Positions 1-8,330 of a stretch of DNA of 58,122 nt are shown here, in pieces. This stretch comes from Bacteroides sp. (GTDB lineage: Bacteria; Bacteroidota; Bacteroidia; Bacteroidales; Muribaculaceae). The position numbers and the translations under genes are program-made. Each line of letters opens with the position of its first letter. The stretch's first letter is position 1. The stretch is taken from NCBI GenBank assembly GCA_014801815.1, contig JAAVDM010000015.1:1-58122 (forward strand), in the 5' to 3' direction. A model generated the notes under the pieces. It was not told the origin of the DNA and searched no databases. It saw only the letters and a program-made list of their open reading frames with translations.

Positions 1-145
1 ATTGGTTCAATATATTACAGTTTGACGACCATAATATAGTGCATCTTTTGCGGAATGCGCTGTATTTTAATTGTTTTACATCAAATTTAACATCCATCAA
101 TTAGTAGAAACAACTTCAAATTTAAAGGAGTATTAAGCTAAACAG

Positions 146-274
146 ATGAAAATAAGTCTTTATAATACTATATTACCGATTAGTGACAGAACTACCTTAA
201 TTTATAATGCTCTTAGTGACCGGTTCATTGCTTTGAAACAACCGTTTATGTCATTAGAGAATAAAGATATTTAA
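146..274 (+). pseudogene. Detached N-terminal piece of the radical SAM maturase
   Basis: An ATG at 146 opens 42 codons that end at TAA 272-274. The peptide begins MKISLYNTILPISDRTTLIY and looks like the short beta-rich segment that precedes the radical SAM core in Bacteroidales peptide maturases. The rest of the enzyme continues in the -1 frame: from about 265 that frame reads RYLKLQEEQPV and joins directly to the residues starting at 295. One lost base near 262-272 would explain the break. It could be a real mutation, an assembly error or, less likely, a recoding site. An AAAGGAG stretch lies at 124-130. Confidence 0.55.
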
Positions 275-294
275 AACTTCAGGAAGAACAACCT

Positions 295-1437
295 GTGTTA
301 TTCAGGCAGCTGATTGATATAGGTGCTATAATAGAGGACAATACTGATGAAGTACAGATACTCCGTCAGCGTATTGATGAGGTGGATAAAGATGACAGAG
401 TTTTTCACTTGACAGTCAATCCCACACTTGACTGTAATTTCAACTGTTGGTATTGTTACGAAAATCATCAGAAAGGATCCATGATGAAAGAAGATACCCT
501 TAAAAGTATAGAGAAATTTGTAAAAAATACCATAGCCTCTATACCTCATCTTGAATCTTTCCGTTTAAGTTTCTTCGGTGGAGAGCCCCTTATGGGGCTT
601 CACATAATAAAAAGACTTATCCTTGCAGCAGCAACGGAGTGTAAAGCAAATGATATTCACTTTCATGTCAGCTTTACCTCCAATGCATTTCTGCTTAATG
701 ATGAAACAATAGATTTTTTAAAAGATTACGATATAAGTTTTCAGATTACACTTGATGGTGGTAAAGAACAGCACGATAAAATACGTTTCGCTAAAGGTGG
801 CTTACCTTCGTATGATACGATAATCGGACATGTAAAACATCTGCTTACCGTAGGAATAAGTGTAATCCTACGTATCAATTATACTTCTGAAACTATTTGT
901 AGTGTAAGGGAAATTCTTTCTATACTTAAGGCTATACCTAATGAATACAGGACATTATTGACTGTTGATTTGCAACGGGTATGGCAGGATAGGAGACGTA
1001 ATCTTGATAATAGCTATACCATTGCCAAACATCTTCGTAATGAAATACGTAGTATGGGTTACAGGGTCCATAATGCACGTATATTAAATGGTGTTAATAA
1101 TTCCTGTTACGGTGACAAGCTGAATCATCTGCTTATAAATTATAATGGCGATACTTTCAGATGCACAGCGCGTGATTTTAACTCAGCCGGTCGTACCGGA
1201 TACATTAAGGATGATGGTAGTGTTACTGAGGATAACAGAGATGCGAAAAACTGGATGACTGCTAAATTCTCTAAAGCTGTATGCCATATATGCCGTATAG
1301 CGCCTTTGTGCGGTGGAGGATGTCGTAAACAGGCAGTAGAACATCTTGATAGGCTTGATTGCTATTATGGGTACACTTCAGATGATATAAATGATTTTAT
1401 ATTAGAACGTTTCGAAGAGAGATTTTTAAATCAGTAA
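295..1437 (+). CDS. Radical SAM/SPASM peptide maturase
   Basis: This is a radical S-adenosylmethionine enzyme of the kind that modifies ribosomally made peptides. The [4Fe-4S]/SAM motif CxxxCxxC is at residues 47, 51 and 54 (CNFNCWYCYE), followed by an FFGGEP segment. The C-terminal part carries a SPASM-type auxiliary cluster region with cysteines in FRCTARDF, CHICRIAPLCGGGC and RLDCYYGY. The longest in-frame start is GTG at 295, but the true N-terminus appears to lie in another frame at 146-274. The next gene, 40 bp downstream, encodes a six-cysteine precursor, so thioether or another Cys-directed linkage is a reasonable inference. The actual reaction cannot be read from sequence. Radical SAM/SPASM assignment is strong; the substrate assignment rests on gene context. 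Confidence 0.88.
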   Translation: MLFRQLIDIGAIIEDNTDEVQILRQRIDEVDKDDRVFHLTVNPTLDCNFNCWYCYENHQKGSMMKEDTLKSIEKFVKNTIASIPHLESFRLSFFGGEPLMGLHIIKRLILAAATECKANDIHFHVSFTSNAFLLNDETIDFLKDYDISFQITLDGGKEQHDKIRFAKGGLPSYDTIIGHVKHLLTVGISVILRINYTSETICSVREILSILKAIPNEYRTLLTVDLQRVWQDRRRNLDNSYTIAKHLRNEIRSMGYRVHNARILNGVNNSCYGDKLNHLLINYNGDTFRCTARDFNSAGRTGYIKDDGSVTEDNRDAKNWMTAKFSKAVCHICRIAPLCGGGCRKQAVEHLDRLDCYYGYTSDDINDFILERFEERFLNQ

Positions 1438-1477
1438 ATAAACATTTGCTGATATTATAATTTAAAATAGATTTTTT

Positions 1478-1783
1478 ATGAATGAATTAGAAAAGCGAAA
1501 CCGCATGATTGCGGAGTTCATCGACTCATTGGGAGATGAACAGCCCACATTGGAACAGACCTCCTTTCTATTAAGTATAGGTGGCAGTGCAGACAGTACT
1601 AATGGCTCGACTAATGAGGGAAACTGTAAAAACGATACTGACTCGTGTGCTGATTCGTATAATGCCTTAGATTGTGTCAACATGAAAGGTACATGCACAG
1701 GTAGTGTTTATAATGGTGGACTTAATTGCGTAAATACCGGTACTCTCCAGCCACCTGTTTTTAACTCTACTGTAACCTGTTAG
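1478..1783 (+). CDS. Cys-rich RiPP precursor peptide with Gly-Gly leader
   Basis: A 101-residue small protein sits between the radical SAM maturase and exporter genes. Residues 1-36 are charged, lack cysteine and end in LLSIGG, a double-glycine site of the type cleaved by C39 peptidases. Residues 37-101 form a Ser/Thr/Asn/Gly-rich core with six cysteines at 50, 57, 66, 73, 84 and 101, the last being the C-terminal residue. Cys spacings of 7, 9, 7, 11 and 17 do not match a family I can name, although the layout recalls the GG-leader peptides of Bacteroidales and the six-cysteine SCIFF peptides. Its role as substrate of both the maturase and the 4322-6508 exporter is inferred from motifs and adjacency. 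Confidence 0.8.
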   Translation: MNELEKRNRMIAEFIDSLGDEQPTLEQTSFLLSIGGSADSTNGSTNEGNCKNDTDSCADSYNALDCVNMKGTCTGSVYNGGLNCVNTGTLQPPVFNSTVTC

Positions 1784-1792
1784 TAATTATAA

Positions 1793-1913
1793 AAGAGAGT
1801 GTATAAAATTGAAAAATTAGTGAGGTTATACTTTGATATATGTAATTTTAAAATGAATATCATAGGAAGTAGGACTATTATAATCTAATTTATAAACTTT
1901 TATACACTCTCTT
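1793..1913. repeat. 16-bp inverted repeat pair between precursor and barrel gene
   Basis: Arms at 1793-1808 (AAGAGAGTGTATAAAA) and 1898-1913 are perfect reverse complements separated by 89 AT-rich bases. The unit fills the gap between the precursor stop and the outer-membrane protein gene. It may act as an RNA hairpin that lowers read-through, letting the precursor be made in excess, or it may be a small mobile-repeat remnant. Sequence alone does not decide. Confidence 0.6.
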
Positions 1914-1953
1914 ATATTTAAGTATTCCATTGTTATCTTTTATTTAATCCGAA

Positions 1954-4308
1954 ATGAATTTCTCACGATGTATTTTTCTCCTCTTCTTTACTTTTACAAG
2001 TTTATTGGCGGTTAAGGCTCAGGATAGCTGTATCGTATCCGGCACTGTATATGATGAGAATCGGCGTCCAATAAGTGATGCCCTTGTCATGTCGTTGCTT
2101 AGTGACCGTGCCGTCAGCAGTGTGACCACTACAGCCGGGAGCGGAGAATATACATTGCCTGTTGATAAAAAGACTGCATGGTTGAAAGCCTCATGTCCGG
2201 GTTATCGTGATACAGTGATGCCATTTGACAGCAGCCGGGGTCTTAAAGTTGACTTTATTCTGACTGACGCCTCAACCTCTCTTGGAGAGTTCACATTTGT
2301 GGCCAAGAGAAGCTCTCTGACCACGAAGGCGGGAAAGTATATTTTTGATCCTGGCGATCTGTCGAAATATGTAGATACCGCCTCAAGAATTTTTGATTAT
2401 GTCCCGCTTCTGTCGAAAGATGGGGACAAGCTTGAAATAATCTCGAAGACAGGCCAGCCTTTAATACTTATAAACGGTGAGGAACCATCGTTACCACAGA
2501 CTCAGATACTTGACTATCTGAAGAGAATCTCATCGAAAAAGATAAAAAAGGTTGAGATAGTCATGAATCCAGGTGCCACTTACGGAGATGCTGCGCAGCG
2601 CAGAGGGGTAGTAAACATAATCATGGATGATGACTACAAAGGCATATCCGGCACTCTGAGTACGATGGATATGTTTAACAATGCACGATTAAAATTCGGG
2701 GAATCCGGAGCCGTACTGTATGGTCAGAACCATAACTGGCTTGCTAGTGCGGGTGTAGTCTACTCACCGTCTCTTGATAAGGATACCCGTACAGACATCT
2801 ATTCGGATATTGCTAACGGAATCGACAGAGAAAGTCTGTTTCGTCTACGTAAGAATAACCATAATTTTTCTGTTTGGCTGACAGGTGAATACAGATTCGG
2901 CCGTAATGCGCTGGCTGTAAGTGTCATAACCTCTCCTACGTATGAATATAGCAGCAGTACAGGCCAAATCGATGAGACTCGCTATGGAGTGAGGAATCAT
3001 ACCATATCACGAAGTCTTGATTCTCTGCCATGGTGTACCTCTATTGCCGGCCAGGTACGTTACCGCAGAACCCTTGAGGATAATGGAAATTCCAATCTGG
3101 AAATTGCGGTTTCCGGTAATCACAGTACCCCCAGACATTATACCAGTACAGTAAATACATATACTGTTCTTGAGGGAGTGGAGTCAGGATCAAACTATGA
3201 ACATTCTACCTTAACAGACCAGTCCAACACTGTCAGAATGTCATCGTATGGCCTTTCAGCAAAATACCGTAAGAAGTTTAGAGCCACTTCTTCCCTGAAT
3301 GCTAATTTCGGTCTGTCCGGTTATGACGGCAGCACACGTTATCATAATCCGGAGGATCCCTATAACTATAATAACCGTTATGGAATTATCCAGGCTGCTG
3401 TATCATATTCGCATACATGGAACAGGATATTGTCCACTAATATAGGAATAAAGCAGTCATACATACGGCGTAAAATTACAGCCGACGGTGAGCCAGTACT
3501 TACTGAGTATGGTCTTTTCCAGCCTAATATAAGTGTTGCTCTGTCTCCCGGGCGTGGTCACGGAGTCAACCTGTTCTGGCAGGTGATGAAAGATGCACCT
3601 TCTGATATTTATCTGAATCCCCATATTATCTGGCTGAGTTCGGATACCTATCGGGTGGGTAATCCACGCCTTCGTCCGACCACAGCGTACTCATGGAATC
3701 TACAGTATAACTTCCGTGGTCTTCTCTTTTTCTCTTCTGAATATATGCAGGGCAAGACGTATGTGAGCAAATATCTCACCGGTGATGAGCAAGGCTATAC
3801 AGTAATAAGCAGCCGTCCGGACCAGCATAACAGAAATCTCCGTCTTAACTTAAGTTATAACCAAAATTTTCTTGGATACCGCCTTTCCGTAAGACCGATG
3901 GTATGGATGTTTTGGAATAATTCTTTTATCAATACAGATACGGAGTATTTCTCCTCCCATAATGTATCGTACACATTCTCAGTACCGGTACGCGGCGTGC
4001 TGACAAGGTCTCGTGACCTTATAGCAGAGCTCACGTATAATTACAGCAGTTCGTTACGGAACCTGACAGAGTCTTATAACGGAGGTAGTATGTTTAATCT
4101 GTCTGTCAGTAAGAATTTCAGCTCAAATATAAGTCTGCGAGCCAATGCCGGTTTCAGATTGAAGAAAACCGAAACCATTCTTTACTCTCCGGGAATAGAA
4201 CAAAGTTCCGTACTGAAAAGCTCTGACGCTTTAGGTTGGAGTATAAATTTCTCCTGGGTGTTCGGTAAGACAAGCATAGAGCGTGTCGAACAGATAAGTA
4301 CAAACTGA
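1954..4308 (+). CDS. Outer-membrane beta-barrel protein with carboxypeptidase-regulatory-like N-domain
   Basis: The 784-residue protein has a clear signal peptide ending near AVKA-QDS at residue 22. A carboxypeptidase-D regulatory-like domain (VSGTVYDENRRPISDALV, about residues 28-105) follows, then a plug-like region (about 110-235, including GQPLILINGEEP and NPGATYGDAAQRRGVVNI). A long C-terminal barrel with alternating aromatic strands ends at WSINFSWVF. This layout fits the outer membrane beta-barrel family related to TonB-dependent receptors. It lies 13 bp before the C39 ABC exporter and probably shares its transcript. It might move the mature peptide across the outer membrane, act as a receptor, or give self-protection. 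Family assignment is good; role is inferred. Confidence 0.82.
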   Translation: MNFSRCIFLLFFTFTSLLAVKAQDSCIVSGTVYDENRRPISDALVMSLLSDRAVSSVTTTAGSGEYTLPVDKKTAWLKASCPGYRDTVMPFDSSRGLKVDFILTDASTSLGEFTFVAKRSSLTTKAGKYIFDPGDLSKYVDTASRIFDYVPLLSKDGDKLEIISKTGQPLILINGEEPSLPQTQILDYLKRISSKKIKKVEIVMNPGATYGDAAQRRGVVNIIMDDDYKGISGTLSTMDMFNNARLKFGESGAVLYGQNHNWLASAGVVYSPSLDKDTRTDIYSDIANGIDRESLFRLRKNNHNFSVWLTGEYRFGRNALAVSVITSPTYEYSSSTGQIDETRYGVRNHTISRSLDSLPWCTSIAGQVRYRRTLEDNGNSNLEIAVSGNHSTPRHYTSTVNTYTVLEGVESGSNYEHSTLTDQSNTVRMSSYGLSAKYRKKFRATSSLNANFGLSGYDGSTRYHNPEDPYNYNNRYGIIQAAVSYSHTWNRILSTNIGIKQSYIRRKITADGEPVLTEYGLFQPNISVALSPGRGHGVNLFWQVMKDAPSDIYLNPHIIWLSSDTYRVGNPRLRPTTAYSWNLQYNFRGLLFFSSEYMQGKTYVSKYLTGDEQGYTVISSRPDQHNRNLRLNLSYNQNFLGYRLSVRPMVWMFWNNSFINTDTEYFSSHNVSYTFSVPVRGVLTRSRDLIAELTYNYSSSLRNLTESYNGGSMFNLSVSKNFSSNISLRANAGFRLKKTETILYSPGIEQSSVLKSSDALGWSINFSWVFGKTSIERVEQISTN

Positions 4309-4321
4309 TATCTCCATAGGA

Positions 4322-6508
4322 ATGAATATTCATACAAACGCACGGAGATTCAGATGTTTCCGTCAGACAGAACTATCAGACTGTGGGCCGACCTGTGTAC
4401 GTATTGTGGCCTACAGTCTCGGTTGTCGTATCAGCAGAGTCACAATGCGCCGTATGGTTGAGACGAGTAAGGCAGGAGTGACAATCGGCGATCTGTGTGA
4501 CAGTTGTCGTACATTGGGACTGAATCCTTATCCGTTACGTATCGGTATGGATTCTTTAGGACGTATGCCACTGCCGGCGATACTGTATTGGGAACAACGA
4601 CATTTTGTGGTACTTTATCATATCGGCGGAGGTAAAAGACCCTATCCTATTGCAGATCCAGCTATAGGAAAAGTAAAACTTACAGAGGAAGAGATACGTA
4701 AGTCATGGTGTAGTGATTCAGACTATGGTATAGCTCTAATTGTTGGAATATCTGAGAGTTTTACACCCCTGTACGAGGATGATACAACATTCTGGTCTTT
4801 GGGTAAATTTATCCTCAGAGAGTTGAAAGGTTATCGTAACAGCTTCACTATTATACTTCTTCTCTCAATGCTATGTATGGCGGCCGACGTAGTCATCCCG
4901 CTGCTTTTTCAACGTACTGTTGATGAAGGTATACGTGATCGTGACATCGGATTGATATGGTTATTGGTATTCGGACAGTTAGGTATGTTTGCCGGTAATA
5001 TGATCTCTTCCGGAATAGCCGGTCATCTGCTTACTCGTCTTGGGATGAAAATGGATATAGAAATGGTAGGCCGCTATTTGAAAGGACTTATAAGTCGTCC
5101 AATGGCTTTTTTCGATACTCATGCCAGTTCAGGTCTAATACAAAAACTTAATGACCAATCACGTATAAGAAACTTTCTGACCGCTCTACCGGGAACAATC
5201 CTGTTTATGGTGTTGAATCTGTTTGTGTTCAGTGTTATGCTGTTTCTTTACAGCCGTATTATATTCTGTATATTTTTTGTGATGAGTCTGTTGGTTTTAG
5301 GATGGACTTGTATTATTTTGCCTTCCCGACGTTCGCTTGACCATAGTACATTTTCGGAAGCAGCTGAAAATCGTAATATAGTTCATGAATTAGTCACGGG
5401 TATGGCCGATATAAGGATAGCCGGATCACAAAACAGAAGTTATACCCGTTGGTATAATAGCCAGAAACAGCTTAACAACATAAGGATACGTTCATCTCTA
5501 TTAGAACTTTGGAATAACGGAGGAAACTCTGTTATATCACGTCTCAGAGATCTCTTGATAACCGGTATTTGTGCTACTATGGTGGTACAGGAATACATGA
5601 GTATCGGAGAGATGATGACAGTTAATTATATAACGGGTAGTCTGAATGGACCCTTCTCCAGATTTATATCAGTTATCTCAGGTGTGCAGGATGCTTCCTT
5701 GGCATACGAACGTCTCGAAGAGGTTATAGAACCGGAAGATACTCCAATCGGATGCAAGGATTTCAGTGATAGAGGTGTAATATTTGAACATGTTTGGTTT
5801 CGTTATCCGGGTGTCTCCTCACCCTTTATACTTAAGGACTTTTCACTACGTATAAAACACGGTCAGATGGTCGCGGTAGTAGGTGAGAGCGGCTGCGGAA
5901 AGAGTACTTTGCTCAGGCTTATTTTAGGTTTCTATATTCCTCAGCGTGGAAGAATCTTGCTTGGAGGGGTGAATGTCTCACAGATTGACCATGACCAATG
6001 GCTTTCGGGCTGTGGTGTTGTTCTCCAGAGCGGTAAGATATTCAGTGATACAGTACTTGCTAACATAGCTATGTGTGATGAACTACCTGATATGGAGCGT
6101 GTACGTGAGGCTATATACATAGCCGGTCTCGAATCTTACGTATCCTCTTTGCCAATGGGGTTGGCCACACGTATTGGCACCACAGGAATTGATATGAGCG
6201 GTGGGCAGAGTCAGCGTCTGATGATAGCGCGTGCAGTATATCGTCACCCGAATCTCCTTGTACTTGATGAGGCAACTTCCAGTCTTGATGCTGTCAACGA
6301 AGCTGCTATTGTCAGACGACTGCGTGAATTCAACCGTCACCGTACTGTTGTTGTGGCAGCTCACCGGCTTTCGACAGTCCAGAACGCAGATCTTATTATA
6401 CACATGGCTGACGGACAGATATGCGAGATGGGAACCCATACGGAACTTGTGGAAGCACATGGGGCCTATTATGAGCTTGTACGTAATCAGTTACAATTTT
6501 CTCTATAG
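4322..6508 (+). CDS. C39-peptidase-containing ABC exporter (PCAT)
   Basis: The 728-residue inner-membrane transporter removes a Gly-Gly leader and exports the peptide. Residues 1-145 form a peptidase C39 domain with Gln15, Cys21 (ELSDCGPTC), His94 (EQRHFVVL) and Asp112 (IADPA), so the protease appears active. A transmembrane domain occupies about residues 165-450 and the ATPase follows, with Walker A GESGCGKST, signature MSGGQSQR, Walker B LLVLDEATS and an H-loop VVAAHRLS. It closes the RiPP operon. No HlyD-type adaptor or TolC gene is visible beside it, which leaves the outer-membrane step unexplained unless the adjacent barrel protein serves. Confidence 0.92.
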   Translation: MNIHTNARRFRCFRQTELSDCGPTCVRIVAYSLGCRISRVTMRRMVETSKAGVTIGDLCDSCRTLGLNPYPLRIGMDSLGRMPLPAILYWEQRHFVVLYHIGGGKRPYPIADPAIGKVKLTEEEIRKSWCSDSDYGIALIVGISESFTPLYEDDTTFWSLGKFILRELKGYRNSFTIILLLSMLCMAADVVIPLLFQRTVDEGIRDRDIGLIWLLVFGQLGMFAGNMISSGIAGHLLTRLGMKMDIEMVGRYLKGLISRPMAFFDTHASSGLIQKLNDQSRIRNFLTALPGTILFMVLNLFVFSVMLFLYSRIIFCIFFVMSLLVLGWTCIILPSRRSLDHSTFSEAAENRNIVHELVTGMADIRIAGSQNRSYTRWYNSQKQLNNIRIRSSLLELWNNGGNSVISRLRDLLITGICATMVVQEYMSIGEMMTVNYITGSLNGPFSRFISVISGVQDASLAYERLEEVIEPEDTPIGCKDFSDRGVIFEHVWFRYPGVSSPFILKDFSLRIKHGQMVAVVGESGCGKSTLLRLILGFYIPQRGRILLGGVNVSQIDHDQWLSGCGVVLQSGKIFSDTVLANIAMCDELPDMERVREAIYIAGLESYVSSLPMGLATRIGTTGIDMSGGQSQRLMIARAVYRHPNLLVLDEATSSLDAVNEAAIVRRLREFNRHRTVVVAAHRLSTVQNADLIIHMADGQICEMGTHTELVEAHGAYYELVRNQLQFSL

Positions 6509-6530
6509 TGATATAGCTTATGGGATTATT

Positions 6531-6551
6531 CACAGATACAAATAATCTGTG
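6531..6551 (+). terminator. Weak hairpin after the exporter gene
   Basis: CACAGAT at 6531-6537 pairs with ATCTGTG at 6545-6551 across a 7-base AT loop, followed by a T-rich but interrupted stretch. It lies 23 bp after the exporter stop and could end the RiPP transcript. Confidence 0.3.
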
Positions 6552-6631
6552 ATAGTTTGTTAGTTTGAGAATGAAAGGTGTGGTATGATGAAAAAAATGT
6601 GATACCGGTGTAATATTTCAACGATTTTATG

Positions 6632-6639
6632 TAGATTTG
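6632..6639 (+). promoter_or_regulatory. Candidate -7 box for lysS
   Basis: TAGATTTG matches the Bacteroidetes -7 consensus TAnnTTTG. No convincing TTG is seen 20 bp upstream. Transcription from here would leave a leader of roughly 105 bases before the lysS ATG at 6750. Confidence 0.4.
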
Positions 6640-6749
6640 CAGTTTAATATAGGAGGGTGCATTAAGTGGTACGATGTTCAGTGCCGGCGTCACCCGTACT
6701 TAGGAAAAGACATATCAAATCAATACAGACAGAAAAAGAATATTACAAT

Positions 6750-8330
6750 ATGGCAATTCAGCAGGAACTCTCCGAACAGGAAATCGGACGCCGCCAGAGT
6801 ATGCAGGCACTACGCGATATGGGTATAGAGCCCTATCCCGCCGCTGAGTATCCCGTGACAGGATATTCGGTGGAAATCAAGGAAAACTTTGACGATAATC
6901 TCACTCCGCCGCGTGAGGTCAGTGTAGCTGGCCGTATCATGAGCCGTCGTATCATGGGTAAGGCAAGCTTTGTTGAGCTTCAGGACTCCGAAGGTCGTAT
7001 ACAGGTGTATATCAGCCGCGATGATCTGTGTCCGGGTGAGAACAAGGATATGTATAACGTGGTGTTCAAGAAACTGCTTGACATAGGTGACTTCATCGGT
7101 GTGAAGGGTTATGTGTTCCGTACACAGAAAGGTGAAATATCGGTACATGCCAGTGAGCTGACAGTCCTCGGCAAGAGTCTGCGTCCGCTGCCTATCGTCA
7201 AGATGAAGGACGGTAAGGCATACGATGCTTTCACTGATCCGGAACAGCGTTATCGTCGCCGCTATGTTGACCTTGTGGTGAATCCGGGCGTGAAAGAGAT
7301 ATTCCTGAAGCGCACACGTATGTTCAACTCAATGCGTGACTTCTTTAATGCTCACGGCTATGTGGAGGTGGAGACACCGATACTTCAGTCGATACCGGGC
7401 GGTGCCTCGGCACGTCCGTTTGTCACACACCATAACTCGCTTGATATAGACCTTTATATGCGTATAGCCGACGAGCTGTATCTGAAGCGTCTGATAGTGG
7501 GCGGTTTTGAAGGTGTGTATGAGTTTTCAAAGAATTTCCGCAACGAAGGTATGGACCGCACCCACAATCCGGAGTTTACCGCTATGGAGATATATGTGGC
7601 CTACAAGGATTATAACTGGATGATGGACTTCACCGAGCGTATGCTGGAGAAGATAGCTATTGATGTCAACGGTTCGACCGAAGTAAAGGTAGGCGACAAT
7701 GTGATAAGTTTCAAGGCTCCTTATCCGCGTGTGACCATGACACAGGCCATACTCGATGCCACAGGATTCGACATAACCGGCAAGACCGAAGAGGAACTGC
7801 GTGCCTTCTGCAAGGCTAACGGTATCGAGGTGGAGGACTCGATGGGAAAAGGCAAGCTGATAGACGAGATATTCGGCGAGAAGTGTGAAAGCAGCTTCAT
7901 ACAGCCAACGTTTATCATTGACTATCCTATTGAAATGTCACCTCTCACCAAGCGTCACCGCCATAATCCGGAACTGACCGAGCGCTTCGAACTGATGGTC
8001 AACGGTAAGGAGCTGGCCAACGCTTACAGTGAGTTGAATGACCCGATAGACCAGTATGAACGTTTTGTGGAACAGATGAAACTTTCAGACAAGGGTGACG
8101 ACGAGGCTATGATAATAGATCAGGACTTTATCCGTGCTCTTGAATACGGTATGCCTCCGACATCGGGTTTGGGTGTAGGTATGGACCGTCTTGCCATGAT
8201 GCTCACAGGACAGACCACCATACAGGAGGTGCTGCTGTTCCCGCAGATGCGTCCGGAGAAGAAACAGACCAAGGCCGAGGATAACGAAGCCGCTGTAGCT
8301 GCAGCTGACGAAAACGCAGCACAGGCATGA
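6750..8330 (+). CDS. lysS: Lysine--tRNA ligase, class II
   Basis: This cytoplasmic enzyme charges tRNA-Lys with lysine using ATP. An N-terminal OB-fold anticodon domain (about residues 30-155, with VAGRIMSRRIMGKASFVELQ) precedes the class II catalytic core. Motif 2 is FRNEGMDRTHNPEF and motif 3 is GLGVGMDRLAMM. I place the start at ATG 6750 (MAIQQELSEQEIGRRQSMQ), giving 526 residues; an in-frame GTG at 6666 would add 28 residues unlike the family. The C-terminus has a short Ala/Glu-rich tail. The stop overlaps the gpsA start by 4 bp (ATGA), so the two are co-transcribed. Confidence 0.97.
   Translation: MAIQQELSEQEIGRRQSMQALRDMGIEPYPAAEYPVTGYSVEIKENFDDNLTPPREVSVAGRIMSRRIMGKASFVELQDSEGRIQVYISRDDLCPGENKDMYNVVFKKLLDIGDFIGVKGYVFRTQKGEISVHASELTVLGKSLRPLPIVKMKDGKAYDAFTDPEQRYRRRYVDLVVNPGVKEIFLKRTRMFNSMRDFFNAHGYVEVETPILQSIPGGASARPFVTHHNSLDIDLYMRIADELYLKRLIVGGFEGVYEFSKNFRNEGMDRTHNPEFTAMEIYVAYKDYNWMMDFTERMLEKIAIDVNGSTEVKVGDNVISFKAPYPRVTMTQAILDATGFDITGKTEEELRAFCKANGIEVEDSMGKGKLIDEIFGEKCESSFIQPTFIIDYPIEMSPLTKRHRHNPELTERFELMVNGKELANAYSELNDPIDQYERFVEQMKLSDKGDDEAMIIDQDFIRALEYGMPPTSGLGVGMDRLAMMLTGQTTIQEVLLFPQMRPEKKQTKAEDNEAAVAAADENAAQA

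Noticed and set aside
1..145. Promoter or small gene at the very start of the window
   Set aside because: A TTTG at 21-24 has no well-spaced TAnnTTTG partner and no open frame with coding character is visible.
255..280. Programmed -1 frameshift site in the radical SAM gene (ATTTAAAA)
   Set aside because: The zero-frame codons are GAT ATT TAA, so slipping back one base gives poor re-pairing of the P-site tRNA and no classic X XXY YYZ heptamer in frame. A plain indel is simpler.
6666..6749. Upstream GTG-initiated extension of lysS by 28 residues
   Set aside because: The added residues do not resemble lysyl-tRNA synthetase N-termini, and ATG 6750 gives a standard start.
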